DNA from: CAZFZT01 sp964523675
GTDB lineage: Bacteria; Planctomycetota; Phycisphaerae; Phycisphaerales; SM1A02
Direction: 5' to 3'
Assembly (NCBI GenBank): GCA_964523675.1
Contig: CAZFZT010000004.1
Span: forward strand, 25,986 to 89,985
Length of the DNA: 64,000 nt
The translations under genes and the position numbers were made by a program. Under the pieces are notes generated by a model, which did not search any database, was not told where the DNA came from, and saw only the letters and a program-made list of their open reading frames with translations. Positions 15,427 through 24,826 of this stretch are shown here, one piece after another; the first letter of the stretch is position 1; the number at the start of each line of letters is the position of its first letter.

Positions 15427-16696
15427 GGTTTGAAACCTTGTCGCCGTTTGTCGGCACGACGACGAGCACTTCGATCTCGCGTTCCACGGGAACTAGTTCC
15501 AGCCCCAATTGCTCGCGAATGGCGCTGGCGATATGCGAAGCGCGTTCATCGCCGGGCATTGAACGCACGCCCTCGTCGAACCTCAGGGTGATGTCGAAGC
15601 GGCCTTCGATTTCGGCCTCAATGATCACGGGCTGTTCGAGAATGAACTCCAGCGAAGGCGCGATCATCGAAACTTGAGTATTCGTCGCCTCAATGACGTG
15701 AGAACCTGTGCGGTACGCGTGGCCGCCCTCCATGGCCGAGGGCAGCAGACGATGTTCGCCCTCGACCGGCAGGCGCAGTTCATACACAAGTCGGCGACGC
15801 GGCTCGCGGTGCGTCGTGAACTCGAAGGCCCCTTCGAGTGCACTTCGCAGAAGCGATCGCATGAGCGCTGAATCGCGGCGTGGGGCCTGAATCACGATCG
15901 TGTACTTCTCCTCACCGAAGTGTTCAAGCCCCTCGATGCGCGTCTTCGAGATCGAATACGCGGCCGGAATCACCTGCCCAATCGGCATGCCATCGGCGGT
16001 GAATCCGCCGTTGCCCCACGAGGATGCGCCGCTGCCCTCACGCTTGCGTACGACCGCTTGCAGAAGCGGCACTTCATCGTCTGAAGCAGCGGGATCGCGT
16101 CCGGCAGCAACTGTCGGCCGATTCTCGCCTGAGGTGGTGAGTCCCGTGTCGCGCCCCTCCAGCACATTGCGAATCACCTCTTCCGTCACCTGCGTCGGAT
16201 ACGTGACCGCCGCGATGCGGCCGTGCTGATCGACGATCACTGTGTGCGGGATGCCCGAAACCCCATACGCCGCATGCGTCTTGCCATTCTCATCAAATCC
16301 AATCCACGATTTCATCTCGCGCCGGCCGAGAAACTGCTCGACGGGTTCGCTCTCCTCATCGGTGATGGCGAGGAACACCACCGGCTCGTCGGCGAAGGCG
16401 TCGGCAAGCTCATTGAGGTGCGGAATTGCTGCGACGCACGGCGCGCACCACGTCGCCCAGAACTCAAGCACAACAACCTTGCCGCGAAAGGCGTCCCACG
16501 AGGCCGTCGCGCCATCCGGCGCCTGCATCAACTGGCGTATGTGTAGCGGGGGGGCCGGCTCGCGCGACTCGTCCAGCGGCGGCAGCGCAGCGCGGTCGCC
16601 AAGGGTCTGGCAGGATGCAAGGATGCCGCCAAGAGCGACGACCGCGACGAATCCGAATCTTCTCCAGCTCATAGTTGTCTCCACTATTTGGCTCAT
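15422..16696 (-). CDS. TlpA-type thioredoxin lipoprotein fused to a TIGR03435-like domain
   Basis: The 424-residue protein has a signal sequence ending in LASC (Cys29), so it is probably an outer-surface or periplasmic lipoprotein. Residues 50-170 form a TlpA/AhpC-type thioredoxin domain with the redox motif WCAPC (Cys84, Cys87) and the cis-proline region GIPHTVIVD. After a polar linker, residues 205-424 carry a second domain with ADGMPIGQVIPAAYSI and a repeat of beta strands; this resembles the TIGR03435 family known from acidobacteria and planctomycetes, where the same fusion is seen. It could deliver or accept electrons for disulfide chemistry; the role of the second domain is not known. 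The last residues lie in a dispersed inverted repeat. Confidence 0.85.
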   Translation of the reverse strand: MSQIVETTMSWRRFGFVAVVALGGILASCQTLGDRAALPPLDESREPAPPLHIRQLMQAPDGATASWDAFRGKVVVLEFWATWCAPCVAAIPHLNELADAFADEPVVFLAITDEESEPVEQFLGRREMKSWIGFDENGKTHAAYGVSGIPHTVIVDQHGRIAAVTYPTQVTEEVIRNVLEGRDTGLTTSGENRPTVAAGRDPAASDDEVPLLQAVVRKREGSGASSWGNGGFTADGMPIGQVIPAAYSISKTRIEGLEHFGEEKYTIVIQAPRRDSALMRSLLRSALEGAFEFTTHREPRRRLVYELRLPVEGEHRLLPSAMEGGHAYRTGSHVIEATNTQVSMIAPSLEFILEQPVIIEAEIEGRFDITLRFDEGVRSMPGDERASHIASAIREQLGLELVPVEREIEVLVVVPTNGDKVSNQ

Positions 16697-16721
16697 GATC
16701 GCAGAACATCAGGGAACGCGG

Positions 16722-17591
16722 TCATTGCACAGCCGCTCCCGCGACAAACTCCGCACGCAGGCGCTTGAGCAACTCCTGCGTCTTGCGCACGCCGATCGGC
16801 TCATCGAATTGCTGACCTTCATATTCAATACCGACGTAACCGCGGTAGCCGGCCTCCAAAACGATCTTCATCATGCGGCGAAAGTCAGTATGAATCTCAT
16901 TGCCTTCTTCGTCAAAGTCGTTGCTCTTTGCGCTCACCGCTTTCGCAAACGGCATCAGTTCTGCCACGCCTTGGTAGCGGTCATACCACGCGGCTGAGTC
17001 TTCCTTGCGCTCCCAATCCATGCAGAAGTTGCCGAAGTCAGGCAGCGTTCCACACCCACCGGAAACGCGCTCGTTCACTTCGCGAATGACGCCGGCCAGC
17101 CACGCACCGTTCGACGATAGTCCGCCATGGTTCTCAACAACGATGTTGATGCCATATCGCTTCGCAAACGCCGTCAACCGTGCGAGACCACTGACCGCAT
17201 GCCGGTGCTGTTCGTCCTGAGGCAACTGCGGATGGGTGCGCGCGTTGACACGAATCGAATGACAACCAAGTTCCTTCGCCGCCTCAACCCACTTGTAATG
17301 ATTCTCCACCGCAGCTTGCCGCTTCGCATCCTCCGGATCGCCAAGATCCCCCTGCCGGTCGATCATGATGAGCAGCGATGTGACGCCAAGATCATCGCAG
17401 CGCTTTCGCACCTCATTCACCCATCTCGTGTCGTCATCAGCGTAATGCTCTTTATACGCGCGGTTCACATACTCGACCGCGCGAATGCCGAATGTCTCAA
17501 CGGCATACCGCGGAAAGTCGAGCGGATGCAGTTGATCCGCGAAGATCATGCGATGAAGTGACCACTGCGCAAGTGAAATCTCAAACGGCAT
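16722..17591 (-). CDS. Sugar phosphate isomerase/epimerase, TIM-barrel family
   Basis: The protein (289 residues from the ATG at 17591; a GTG at 17600 is also possible) belongs to the xylose isomerase-like/AP endonuclease 2 family. Typical elements are the N-terminal SLAQWSLHRM, the conserved VENHGGLSSN, the metal-site stretch LPDFGNF, and YVGIEYEGQQFDEPIGV near the end. Glu and Asp/His residues in these motifs would bind a divalent metal. There is no signal peptide. The substrate cannot be inferred, because its neighbours (thioredoxin lipoprotein, amidohydrolase) do not define a sugar pathway. Confidence 0.88.
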   Translation of the reverse strand: MPFEISLAQWSLHRMIFADQLHPLDFPRYAVETFGIRAVEYVNRAYKEHYADDDTRWVNEVRKRCDDLGVTSLLIMIDRQGDLGDPEDAKRQAAVENHYKWVEAAKELGCHSIRVNARTHPQLPQDEQHRHAVSGLARLTAFAKRYGINIVVENHGGLSSNGAWLAGVIREVNERVSGGCGTLPDFGNFCMDWERKEDSAAWYDRYQGVAELMPFAKAVSAKSNDFDEEGNEIHTDFRRMMKIVLEAGYRGYVGIEYEGQQFDEPIGVRKTQELLKRLRAEFVAGAAVQ

Positions 17592-17664
17592 GCGCAACAC
17601 GATACCCGTTTGGCCAAGTCAGTGACGAAGGGCTATGCGCGACCGTTGCACCTATACTGCACTG

Positions 17665-18966
17665 ATGGCAGCACGATCCACAACCAGTGTCGCGGGGGGC
17701 GGTGGTCTTGAGGTCAACGGCTCGGCCAATCCGACGCCGGTGATTCCTGCGTGGCGGACGATCGCTGCTTCGATCGATGCCCGTACGGATCGGCTCGTGA
17801 AGTTTCGCCGCCGCATCCACGCTCAACCGGAACCATCAGGCGAGGAAGTTGCGACCACCGCTCTTGTTGCGGAGACCCTGCGCGAAGCGGGTCTCAAGCC
17901 GCGCATGATGAAGGGTGATGTCGGCCTTGTCGTCGATCTTGATATAGGCGCAGCGCACGATTCGCTCATCGCCGGCCGGGCTGAACTCGATGCCGTGAAC
18001 GTCAGCGATGAGAAGCAGGTTCCCTACGCTTCAACGCGCGAAGGGCTGTGCCACGCCTGCGGCCACGATGCACACACCACCATGCTCCTCGGCGCTGCCC
18101 TCACTATTGCGGAGCACCGTGATGCCATTGCTGAATCCAAGCCATTACACAACCTTCGCTTCATCTTTCAACCATCGGAAGAGACCGCGACGGGCGCGCG
18201 ATCGATGATCGAACAGGGCGCGATTGAAGGCGTCGCAGCGATCATGGCACTTCATGTCGAGCCATTTTTGCCCACAGGAACCATCGGCGTGCGGCGGGGC
18301 GCGATGACCGCTGCGTGCAAGACGTTTCGCATCGGCATTCGCGGCCGCAGCGGCCACAGCGCCCGGCCGCATGAGGCGATTGACCCGATTCCCGCTGCGA
18401 TCAATCTCGTCTCCATGCTGTATCAGCTCGCACCCCGCAGCATCGACAGCCGCAATCCACTTGCGCTGACGGTCGCAGCCATCAATGCCGGTTCATCGTT
18501 CAATGCAATTCCTGATTCCGCAGTGATTTCCGGCACGCTGCGCACCGCGCGAGTGGAAGACATCGAAGCGGTGCAGGCGCGGATGGATTCAGTGTGCCGC
18601 GGCATTGCCGAGTCAACCGGCTGCGAAGTCGAACTGAAGTTCCCGGAATACGCTCCGCCCACCGAAAATGATCTGGCGGTGCTTTCAGCGATGGCTGAAG
18701 CCGGCCACGATGTACTCGGGCCGGAGGCGGTGCAATGGCTTGAAGTGCCGAGCATGGGCGCGGAGGATTTCGCGTTCTACCAGGAACTTATCCCAGGTGC
18801 GTTTGCTCGGCTGGGCGTTGCGAATCCGAAGAAAGAGCCGCGCCACCGCCGGCCGCTGCATTCGAGCCATTTCGACATTGATGAGAACGCGCTGCCGCTG
18901 GGCGCAAAGGTCATGGCCCGCTCACTGCTCGACCTGGCAAGCGGCTACGCGCACCGCCCCGCGTGA
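17665..18966 (+). CDS. M20D-family amidohydrolase
   Basis: A zinc-dependent hydrolase of the IAA-amino acid/hippurate hydrolase type that cleaves N-acyl amino acids. Visible motifs are RRRIHAQPEPSGEE, the metal motif CHACGHDAHTTM, FQPSEETATGA, HVEPFLPTGTIGVRRG and SMGAEDFAFY. The usual RADMDALP is altered to RAELDAVNV, so an acidic residue near the first metal has changed from Asp to Glu. I prefer the start at 17665 (433 residues) because a TATACT lies only 8 bp upstream, which would yield a leaderless mRNA; the ATG at 17635 is the alternative. No signal peptide is seen. Confidence 0.9.
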   Translation: MAARSTTSVAGGGGLEVNGSANPTPVIPAWRTIAASIDARTDRLVKFRRRIHAQPEPSGEEVATTALVAETLREAGLKPRMMKGDVGLVVDLDIGAAHDSLIAGRAELDAVNVSDEKQVPYASTREGLCHACGHDAHTTMLLGAALTIAEHRDAIAESKPLHNLRFIFQPSEETATGARSMIEQGAIEGVAAIMALHVEPFLPTGTIGVRRGAMTAACKTFRIGIRGRSGHSARPHEAIDPIPAAINLVSMLYQLAPRSIDSRNPLALTVAAINAGSSFNAIPDSAVISGTLRTARVEDIEAVQARMDSVCRGIAESTGCEVELKFPEYAPPTENDLAVLSAMAEAGHDVLGPEAVQWLEVPSMGAEDFAFYQELIPGAFARLGVANPKKEPRHRRPLHSSHFDIDENALPLGAKVMARSLLDLASGYAHRPA

Positions 18967-19009
18967 TGGACCCGTTTGTTGGACTCGCGATGAAGCGGAT
19001 TGTGTCTGC

Positions 19010-20587
19010 TCATCCCCAGTTCGCAAGGAGGATGAGCAGATCAGGCACGCCGACCGTTCCATTCTCGTCAAGATCAGCAGGACATGCGCCTTCTGCGGGG
19101 CACTGCCCCCATGCAGCAAGCAAGAGGAGCAGGTCCGGCACGCCGACACTGCCATTGCCATCCAGATCACCGGGCACACCTTCAGGCGGCCCCAGCGCGC
19201 CGTCGGCACTGATGTTCTGCGCGAACAGGTCATTGAGCCCGTTGCGCGAGTCTTCCCAGACAAGAAATGCGTCACCGCCGGAACTTTGAATCGCCGTCAG
19301 TCGTGACTTCTGCGATGAGGCAGTGGCGATATTCACAAGCTCGTCATCCCAGATAAACGCGCCGTCGTCATCAAGCCGCGCCCCGCGCACGCGCTGCGCC
19401 GAAGGTGACAACCGCTCGACAAAGAAGACCTGCGCACCGTCACCGCTTTCGATCGCTACCACCTGCGTGGATTCATTCGAGGTTGTCAAGATCGGCAGTC
19501 CGTTGTTGGTCCACTGTCTCGCGCCGCTTGCATCGAACTTCTGGCCGTAGATCCCAATCGAGTTCTGGAACGAATCGAGTTCGCGCCAGAAGACGAACGT
19601 CTCCCCATTCGAGTGGTTGAAGGCAGCGCCGGGTTCGACCCGAAGTTGTGAAGCGTTCGTCGACACGACCGCTCCACCTGCTGGGAACTGCGACTGGCCG
19701 GTTGCATTCAGCCGTTGGGCTCGAACTTGAAGCGGATCGAGTTGGTACCAAGCGATGACCATGCCGCCTGCGCCGTCGGCTTCGCCGCGCGGGAAGTTGC
19801 CGACCTGTATGCTCGGGCCCGTGTGGATCGGCGTCGGGTTCGTCCAAAGCGTATTGCCGCCTGCATCGAGTTTCTGCGCGTAGATGTGCCGCGGCGTAAT
19901 GAACGATCCGAACGTCGTCATCACCACGATCATCTCGCCGCTCTCTCCAAGTCCATCGGACGCAATGAGATCGGAGACGGTGAAGGAGCCGACCGGAGCG
20001 TCTCCGATTGTTTGAGTCCAGAGTTCATTGCCTTCCTGATCGAGTTTCACGATGTAGGCAGCGGAGCCGTTGAACCAACCTACTGCGATGTTGCCGTCGC
20101 TCGTAACGGTCGCGCGAATGGCGCCGACGAAGCTCCCGGTCATCGTCGGCTGGACGCCGAGCGGTCCCCAAACCTGCGTCCCATCCGGTGAGACGCGCGA
20201 TGCGGTGACGACAATGCCGCCGAAGCGGTCGTCACGAAAGGCGACGATGGCATGGTCGTCAGCATCGACAGCAAGGTCATAGTCCTGAGTGGAACCGAAT
20301 GACCGATCGGCGATCAGAACGCCATCACGCTGCCAGAGCGCTTCGCCTGCAGCGTTGATGCGCTGGAGATAGACGTCGTAACCGCCCGCGCGATTGTCGA
20401 ACCAACTGATGTACGCGCCTCCGTCGGAGGTCGGCACGATCTTCGGCTGCACCTGTTCGCCACCTGCGGTGACGATCGGGGTGTTAGTCACTGGATCGGC
20501 GGTCCACTGTGCGAGAGCAGGCGAGACCAACGCAGCGACAATCAGCGAAGGGGTGAGAGAGACGGCGAAACAGCGACCGCTGAACAT
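19010..20587 (-). CDS. Secreted repeat protein with dockerin-like tail
   Basis: Starting at 20587, with AAGGAG 6-7 nt ahead of the ATG, the 525-residue protein begins with a clear signal peptide (cleavage near SPALAQ). The body is a series of beta-strand units of about 50-60 residues with repeated 'AQKLDAxGxxLWTN' and 'DGGAYISWFD' elements, likely a beta-propeller. The last 60 residues hold two dockerin-like calcium-binding motifs, GDLDGNGSVGVPDLLLLLAA and ADLDENGTVGVPDLLILLA, separated by a CPAEGACP segment. It is probably exported and displayed or released. Function unknown. It converges on the amidohydrolase gene. Confidence 0.88.
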   Translation of the reverse strand: MFSGRCFAVSLTPSLIVAALVSPALAQWTADPVTNTPIVTAGGEQVQPKIVPTSDGGAYISWFDNRAGGYDVYLQRINAAGEALWQRDGVLIADRSFGSTQDYDLAVDADDHAIVAFRDDRFGGIVVTASRVSPDGTQVWGPLGVQPTMTGSFVGAIRATVTSDGNIAVGWFNGSAAYIVKLDQEGNELWTQTIGDAPVGSFTVSDLIASDGLGESGEMIVVMTTFGSFITPRHIYAQKLDAGGNTLWTNPTPIHTGPSIQVGNFPRGEADGAGGMVIAWYQLDPLQVRAQRLNATGQSQFPAGGAVVSTNASQLRVEPGAAFNHSNGETFVFWRELDSFQNSIGIYGQKFDASGARQWTNNGLPILTTSNESTQVVAIESGDGAQVFFVERLSPSAQRVRGARLDDDGAFIWDDELVNIATASSQKSRLTAIQSSGGDAFLVWEDSRNGLNDLFAQNISADGALGPPEGVPGDLDGNGSVGVPDLLLLLAAWGQCPAEGACPADLDENGTVGVPDLLILLANWG

Positions 20588-21138
20588 GATTTCTCCTTGC
20601 TTCAACAAATGAACCTGGCGACGAGGAAAGATCATTGTGGCAGGTCGGACCCCGATTGCAAACCTATTTCACAAGATGCAGCCACTTCGTACTGCGTCGA
20701 TACGACCATGTCTCCCGGAACAGGCGCGCATCCCCCCCCAATACGTGCGCGGAGCGACGCCTGTTGATCGCACTGACCGAGGCCGCCAGCGCGCGGAAAT
20801 CGCGCCCGCAAGTTCAATGCGATTCTCACACGTCGGGATGTCGGGCCTGGCCGGAATGAAGCGGGCGACAGAGTCGCCAAAGAAGTGCAGGTGGTTATAA
20901 ATACCGCGACCGGACCATTGCAGAGTATGGTCCGAAAATCATCGACGTGCAAATCGAAACTTCAGAAAATTCGACCGGACGGCTGCGGCCAGATTGCTCA
21001 CGACACTGCGCCGATCAATCTATCTGGACGGATGGCAGCTGCGACCGCTCGTGCTGAGCATCCTCTTCAATTGACGTTCCGCCGCCGACTCCGCTACTAT
21101 CGCCGATTCCCTCGGAATCCCTTGCCCCCTATTCTCCC
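20588..21138. other. Intergenic region, no gene seen
   Basis: This 551-bp stretch separates the divergent dockerin-tailed gene and the metallophosphoesterase gene. A few open frames exist on both strands but lack start signals and protein-like composition. The only structure I see is the palindrome at 20911-20934. Confidence 0.5.
20911..20934. promoter_or_regulatory. 8-bp inverted repeat, possible operator
   Basis: CGGACCAT and ATGGTCCG are perfect inverted repeats separated by 8 nt. The overall size (24 bp, dyad centre to centre one to two helical turns) suits a dimeric regulator. It lies about 205 bp upstream of the phosphoesterase start. An A-run follows but no T-run, so a terminator is less likely. 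Confidence 0.35.
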
Positions 21139-21912
21139 GTGCGCACCGCAATCATCAGCGACATTCATGCGAACCTCGAAGCACTCCAGACGGTGCTGGC
21201 GCAGATCGAGACGCAGAACGTCGACCGCATCATCTGTCTCGGCGATGTCCTCGGCTACGGGCCGAATCCTGTCGAATGTGTTGACCTTATTGCAGAGAAG
21301 TGTGAATGGTCGCTGATGGGCAATCACGACTTCGGCGTGCTGTACGAGCCGACGAACTTCAACCTTGCTGCCGAGCAGGCCGCCTACTGGACGCGAGCCC
21401 AGTTCGAGAAGGAGCCCGACAAAGAGAAGGCGGCGACACGGTGGGAGTTTCTCGGCCGGCTGCGCGTGCGCGTAATGTTCGGCGAGTTCCTCTGCGTACA
21501 CGGCTCGCCTCGCCGCCCCATCAACGAATACCTTTTTCCTGAAGATGCCATCAACTCGCCAGTGAAGATGCAGCAGATCTTCGAGCGCATCGAGAAATAC
21601 TGTCTGGTCGGCCACACGCACGTGCCGGGCGTTTTCACCAATGAGCCGGATTTTTACCCGCCACGCGACGTTGAGGGCGTCTACACCTTCAGCAGCAACG
21701 GTGCGGCTGAAGGCGGCGAGAAGCTCATCGTGAATCCCGGCTCCGTCGGTCAGCCGCGCGACCTCGATCCCCGCGCCAGTTACGCCATCCTCGACGAGAA
21801 CAAAGTCGAGTTCTACCGCATCGAGTATGACATCGAATCGGTCGTTCAGAAGATTCGCGCAATTCCGGAGCTGAGTGACTGGCTTGGTGAGCGCCTGCGC
21901 GAAGGGCGTTGA
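21139..21912 (+). CDS. Metallophosphoesterase, YfcE/ApaH-like
   Basis: A calcineurin-like phosphoesterase of 257 residues with the full metal-binding set: SDIHAN (residue 7-12), LGDVLGYGPN, MGNHDFGV, VHGSPRRP and GHTHVPG. The RxxDxxxN and NPGSVGQPRD segments are typical of the small bacterial YfcE-like proteins acting on phosphodiesters or nucleotides. The start is a GTG at 21139. No signal peptide is present, so it is cytoplasmic. The substrate cannot be read from the sequence. Confidence 0.9.
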   Translation: MRTAIISDIHANLEALQTVLAQIETQNVDRIICLGDVLGYGPNPVECVDLIAEKCEWSLMGNHDFGVLYEPTNFNLAAEQAAYWTRAQFEKEPDKEKAATRWEFLGRLRVRVMFGEFLCVHGSPRRPINEYLFPEDAINSPVKMQQIFERIEKYCLVGHTHVPGVFTNEPDFYPPRDVEGVYTFSSNGAAEGGEKLIVNPGSVGQPRDLDPRASYAILDENKVEFYRIEYDIESVVQKIRAIPELSDWLGERLREGR

Positions 21913-21989
21913 GATGAGTGGGAGCGATGCGTCGCAGCGGGCGGCATTCGCGACACAGTCTCCGGCGAATGCAATACTACGGTGATGAC

Positions 21990-23219
21990 GTGAAACGAGA
22001 GACGTCAAGACAGCGCCGCACGGCTTCGCCCGTTGCCTGCATGAGCTGCGAGTCGGCCCGGCGGATGTTCCTCGGCGCGCAGGGCCTGCTCGATGATCCG
22101 CAGCGCAGCGCAAACCGCGCGTCAGTCGCACGGCTCATCAAGTCGCTCGGCTTCGTGCAGATCGACTCAATCAACTACGTGGAACGCGCGCACCATCTCA
22201 CGCTCGGCGCTCGGCTGGATGCGTATCAGCCATCGATGCTCCATCAACTCATAGAGAAGGACCGAGCGCTGTTCGAGCACTGGACCCACGACGCTTCTGC
22301 CATCCCCTGTGAATGGTTAAGCCACTGGCATCACCGCTTTGACCGCTTCCTCGAGCGCGCGGAGCGCAGCACATGGTGGAAAGCGCGCTTGGGGAGCGAC
22401 CCGTTCAAGGTGATGCGGCACGTTCGAGAACGCATCGAAAAGGAAGGGCCGCTGCGCTCGCGCGATTTTCTCGATGAGAACAGCAGGCCATCTCAGCCGT
22501 GGTGGGGATGGCGGCCGCAGAAGGTCGCGCTCGAGGTTCTCTGGCGCATCGGTGAACTGGCGATCACCCGTCGCGAGAACTTCGAGAAGGTGTACGACTT
22601 GACGCATCGCGTCCTTCCTGAGCTGCATGGTGTCGAGAAGTCGTCGGATGAAGCGCATGTCGAATGGGCATGCTCAACCGCGCTTGATCGTTTGGGCGCC
22701 GCGACGCCAACTGAACTGGCAGCTTTCTGGAACGCAATCTCAGCGGCGGAGTGCCGTGCATGGTGCACTCGCGCAGCTCAAGAGGGTCGAATTGTTCCGG
22801 TCGACATTGATGCAGCAGATGGCAGCAGACCCACACGCGCCTACGCGCCGCATGATTGGCGCGAGCGGATTGCCGCTTTGCCTCAAGCACCCGACCGCGC
22901 TCGGCTGCTGTGTCCTTTCGATCCCGTCATCCGCGATCGCAAGCGCTTACTGCGCCTTTTCGACTTCGATTATCGCTTTGAGGCATTTGTCCCTGCACCC
23001 AAGCGCGTGCACGGCTACTACGTCATGCCGATTCTCGAAGGCGAACGCCTGATCGGGCGGATCGATCCCAAGTTCGACCGCATGGTGAGCACCCTCCATG
23101 TGCGGGCGATCTGGTGGCAGCCCGGGATTCGGGCCACCCGCAAGCGCAGTGCTGCGTTGGAGGAGGCGGTGAATCAGCTTGCACTCCTTATTGGAGCCGA
23201 TCACTTCGAATTCGCTTAA
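21990..23219 (+). CDS. Winged-helix DNA glycosylase, AlkX/YcaQ family
   Basis: The protein matches the HTH_42 family typified by E. coli YcaQ (AlkX), which removes alkylated bases and unhooks interstrand crosslinks. Signatures are FVQIDSINYVERAHHLTLGAR, which contains the Q-hydrophobic-D motif characteristic of the AlkX branch, FEHWTHDASAIP, and the C-terminal LLCPFDPVIRDRKR and FDFDYRFEAFVPAPKRVHGY. I favour the GTG at 21990 (409 residues); ATGs at 21918 and 21969 would add an atypical leader. It lies 77 bp after the phosphoesterase and may be cotranscribed. Confidence 0.88.
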   Translation: MKRETSRQRRTASPVACMSCESARRMFLGAQGLLDDPQRSANRASVARLIKSLGFVQIDSINYVERAHHLTLGARLDAYQPSMLHQLIEKDRALFEHWTHDASAIPCEWLSHWHHRFDRFLERAERSTWWKARLGSDPFKVMRHVRERIEKEGPLRSRDFLDENSRPSQPWWGWRPQKVALEVLWRIGELAITRRENFEKVYDLTHRVLPELHGVEKSSDEAHVEWACSTALDRLGAATPTELAAFWNAISAAECRAWCTRAAQEGRIVPVDIDAADGSRPTRAYAPHDWRERIAALPQAPDRARLLCPFDPVIRDRKRLLRLFDFDYRFEAFVPAPKRVHGYYVMPILEGERLIGRIDPKFDRMVSTLHVRAIWWQPGIRATRKRSAALEEAVNQLALLIGADHFEFA

Positions 23220-23307
23220 TGAATGCAGGTGAAGCCGCGCGGTTCGCATGGAGCTGGACAACTGCGTTTGACAATTTGAATGCGCTCCGCGAAAGTTAGT
23301 GTTCAAT

Positions 23308-24102
23308 ATGTCTGCGCCCCAGACCATTGCAGCCGCCATGGTGGCTTGGACCGTGATCGTGCTGGCGATCCGATGGATCGTTCTGCCGCTTCTCTCTCGC
23401 GGTCCCGGAGGCGATCCCGTGCAATGCCTGCTCTGGATTGGTTGCCGGTTGTATGCAGCCGTTGTTCACCGCGCTCAATATGTCGGCCATGAGAAGTTAC
23501 GACGTTCGATCGACCCTGGTCCGCTCATCGTGGTCTCCAACCACACATCCTCGGTCGATCCGCTGCTCATCCAAACCGGCTGCTGGTTTCGCATTCGCTG
23601 GCTGATGGCGGCCGAGATGATGATCCCGGAACTGGATTGGGTGTGGCGGCAACAGCGGATCATTCCAGTGAGCAGAACCGGCGGCGACTCCAGGCCGGTG
23701 CGCGAATCCATTCGGCATGTCAAAGGCGGCGGCGTCATCGGCATCTTCCCAGAAGGCCGCATTGTCGTACATGGCGAGATTCGGCCATTCCTCAGCGGGG
23801 TCGGCGCGATGGTGCTCCACACCGGAGCACCAGTGCTACTCGTGTGGATCAGTGGCACCCCGCAGGTCGGAGACCTGCGCAAAGCGTTTGCCACCCCGAG
23901 CCACGCACGTGTTGAGTTCGTTGATCTGATGCGGTTTGACGGCATTCGTGATGCTGACGCGATCACTCAGGCCATTCGTCAACGGCTATCCGAAGCGAGC
24001 GGCTGGCCGCTCAACGACGAAGCGGAGCCGCTCGAGCATGCGGAACGTAGACGTCAAAGCGCGCAAGTTTCCCCTCATGTGATGCAACCGGATGAGGTGT
24101 GA
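23308..24102 (+). CDS. plsC: 1-acylglycerol-3-phosphate acyltransferase family protein
   Basis: The 264-residue protein has an N-terminal membrane helix (about 5-30) and the PlsC/LPLAT acyltransferase motifs: the HX4D box in SNHTSSVDPLL and the FPEGRIV block that binds the phosphate of the acceptor. It would add the second acyl chain to lysophosphatidate at the inner membrane, or act on a related acceptor. The start could also be the GTG at 23299. The 3' end overlaps the convergent rsmJ gene by 92 bp. Confidence 0.88.
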   Translation: MSAPQTIAAAMVAWTVIVLAIRWIVLPLLSRGPGGDPVQCLLWIGCRLYAAVVHRAQYVGHEKLRRSIDPGPLIVVSNHTSSVDPLLIQTGCWFRIRWLMAAEMMIPELDWVWRQQRIIPVSRTGGDSRPVRESIRHVKGGGVIGIFPEGRIVVHGEIRPFLSGVGAMVLHTGAPVLLVWISGTPQVGDLRKAFATPSHARVEFVDLMRFDGIRDADAITQAIRQRLSEASGWPLNDEAEPLEHAERRRQSAQVSPHVMQPDEV

Positions 24103-24811
24103 GTGGCGGCGCATAGGTGGGACGCTTCACGACCACGCGATGGATCGCTTGTCGCATGGCCAGCTCGAAGAGTTCCGTTGAGTCAATATCAGGGCCGAGC
24201 AGGGCTTGAAGGATCTGCATGCGCTTCTTCGGCAGGGCCGCCTCTTTCCGCTTGGGCGGATACATCGGATCGAGATAGACCACATCGGGGCGCGGCAACG
24301 TGGTCAGCGCTTCTCGTGCGTCGCCGACGACAAGGCGCACGCGATCAAGCATCGCATGTGAGAGGGTTTGATCCGTGCGCGCCGCACGTAGACCGTCGTT
24401 CAGGAGCGCGGCGACGATGGGCGAGCGTTCAATGGCCGTCACCTCGAAGCCCAAAGATGCCAAGCGAAAGGAATCCTTCCCCAAGCCGGCGGTGGCGTCG
24501 ATGATTGTGCGGCTGCCGCGCCCCATGGCCCGCGCGATCGGTTCGCTGCGCGAGGCGCTCCGACGATCGATTGCTGAGAAATCCGCGCTCACGCCTTGCC
24601 CGACCTTCATCCTCCGATCGCACAGCTCAATCCGCTCGTCACTCACAATCAGCCGGAACTCACTGTCGACTTCGCCGTCGGCAGCCAGAGCTGCGTTGAG
24701 CTGCGCGGCAAGCTCGCGGGCCAATGACTGGCGCCCAGGAAGTCTCGCCATATCGATGACAACAAGACTGCCGTGAGCATCGATTGGAGAACCTGTCGCT
24801 GCGGTGGCCAC
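24011..24811 (-). CDS. rsmJ: 16S rRNA (guanine1516-N2)-methyltransferase
   Basis: RsmJ methylates G1516 of 16S rRNA using SAM. The 266-residue protein has the family blocks IDATAGLGKDSFRLASLGFEV split by the SAM-binding glycine loop, ERSPIVAALLNDGL, the catalytic PDVVYLDPMYPPKRK and VVKRPTYAPPL. The start is GTG at 24811. It is followed on the minus strand by nothing; its end overlaps plsC by 92 bp in the opposite direction. The SDR gene lies 15 bp upstream on the same strand. Confidence 0.93.
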   Translation of the reverse strand: MATAATGSPIDAHGSLVVIDMARLPGRQSLARELAAQLNAALAADGEVDSEFRLIVSDERIELCDRRMKVGQGVSADFSAIDRRSASRSEPIARAMGRGSRTIIDATAGLGKDSFRLASLGFEVTAIERSPIVAALLNDGLRAARTDQTLSHAMLDRVRLVVGDAREALTTLPRPDVVYLDPMYPPKRKEAALPKKRMQILQALLGPDIDSTELFELAMRQAIHRVVVKRPTYAPPLTPHPVASHEGKLARFDVYVPHARAAPLRR

Positions 24812-24826
24812 GTCGCGGCTCCTTCC

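Noticed and set aside
20632..20952. 106-codon minus-strand frame in the gap before the phosphoesterase gene
   Set aside because: No start signal, no conserved pattern, and it overlaps the region just upstream of the dockerin-tailed gene.
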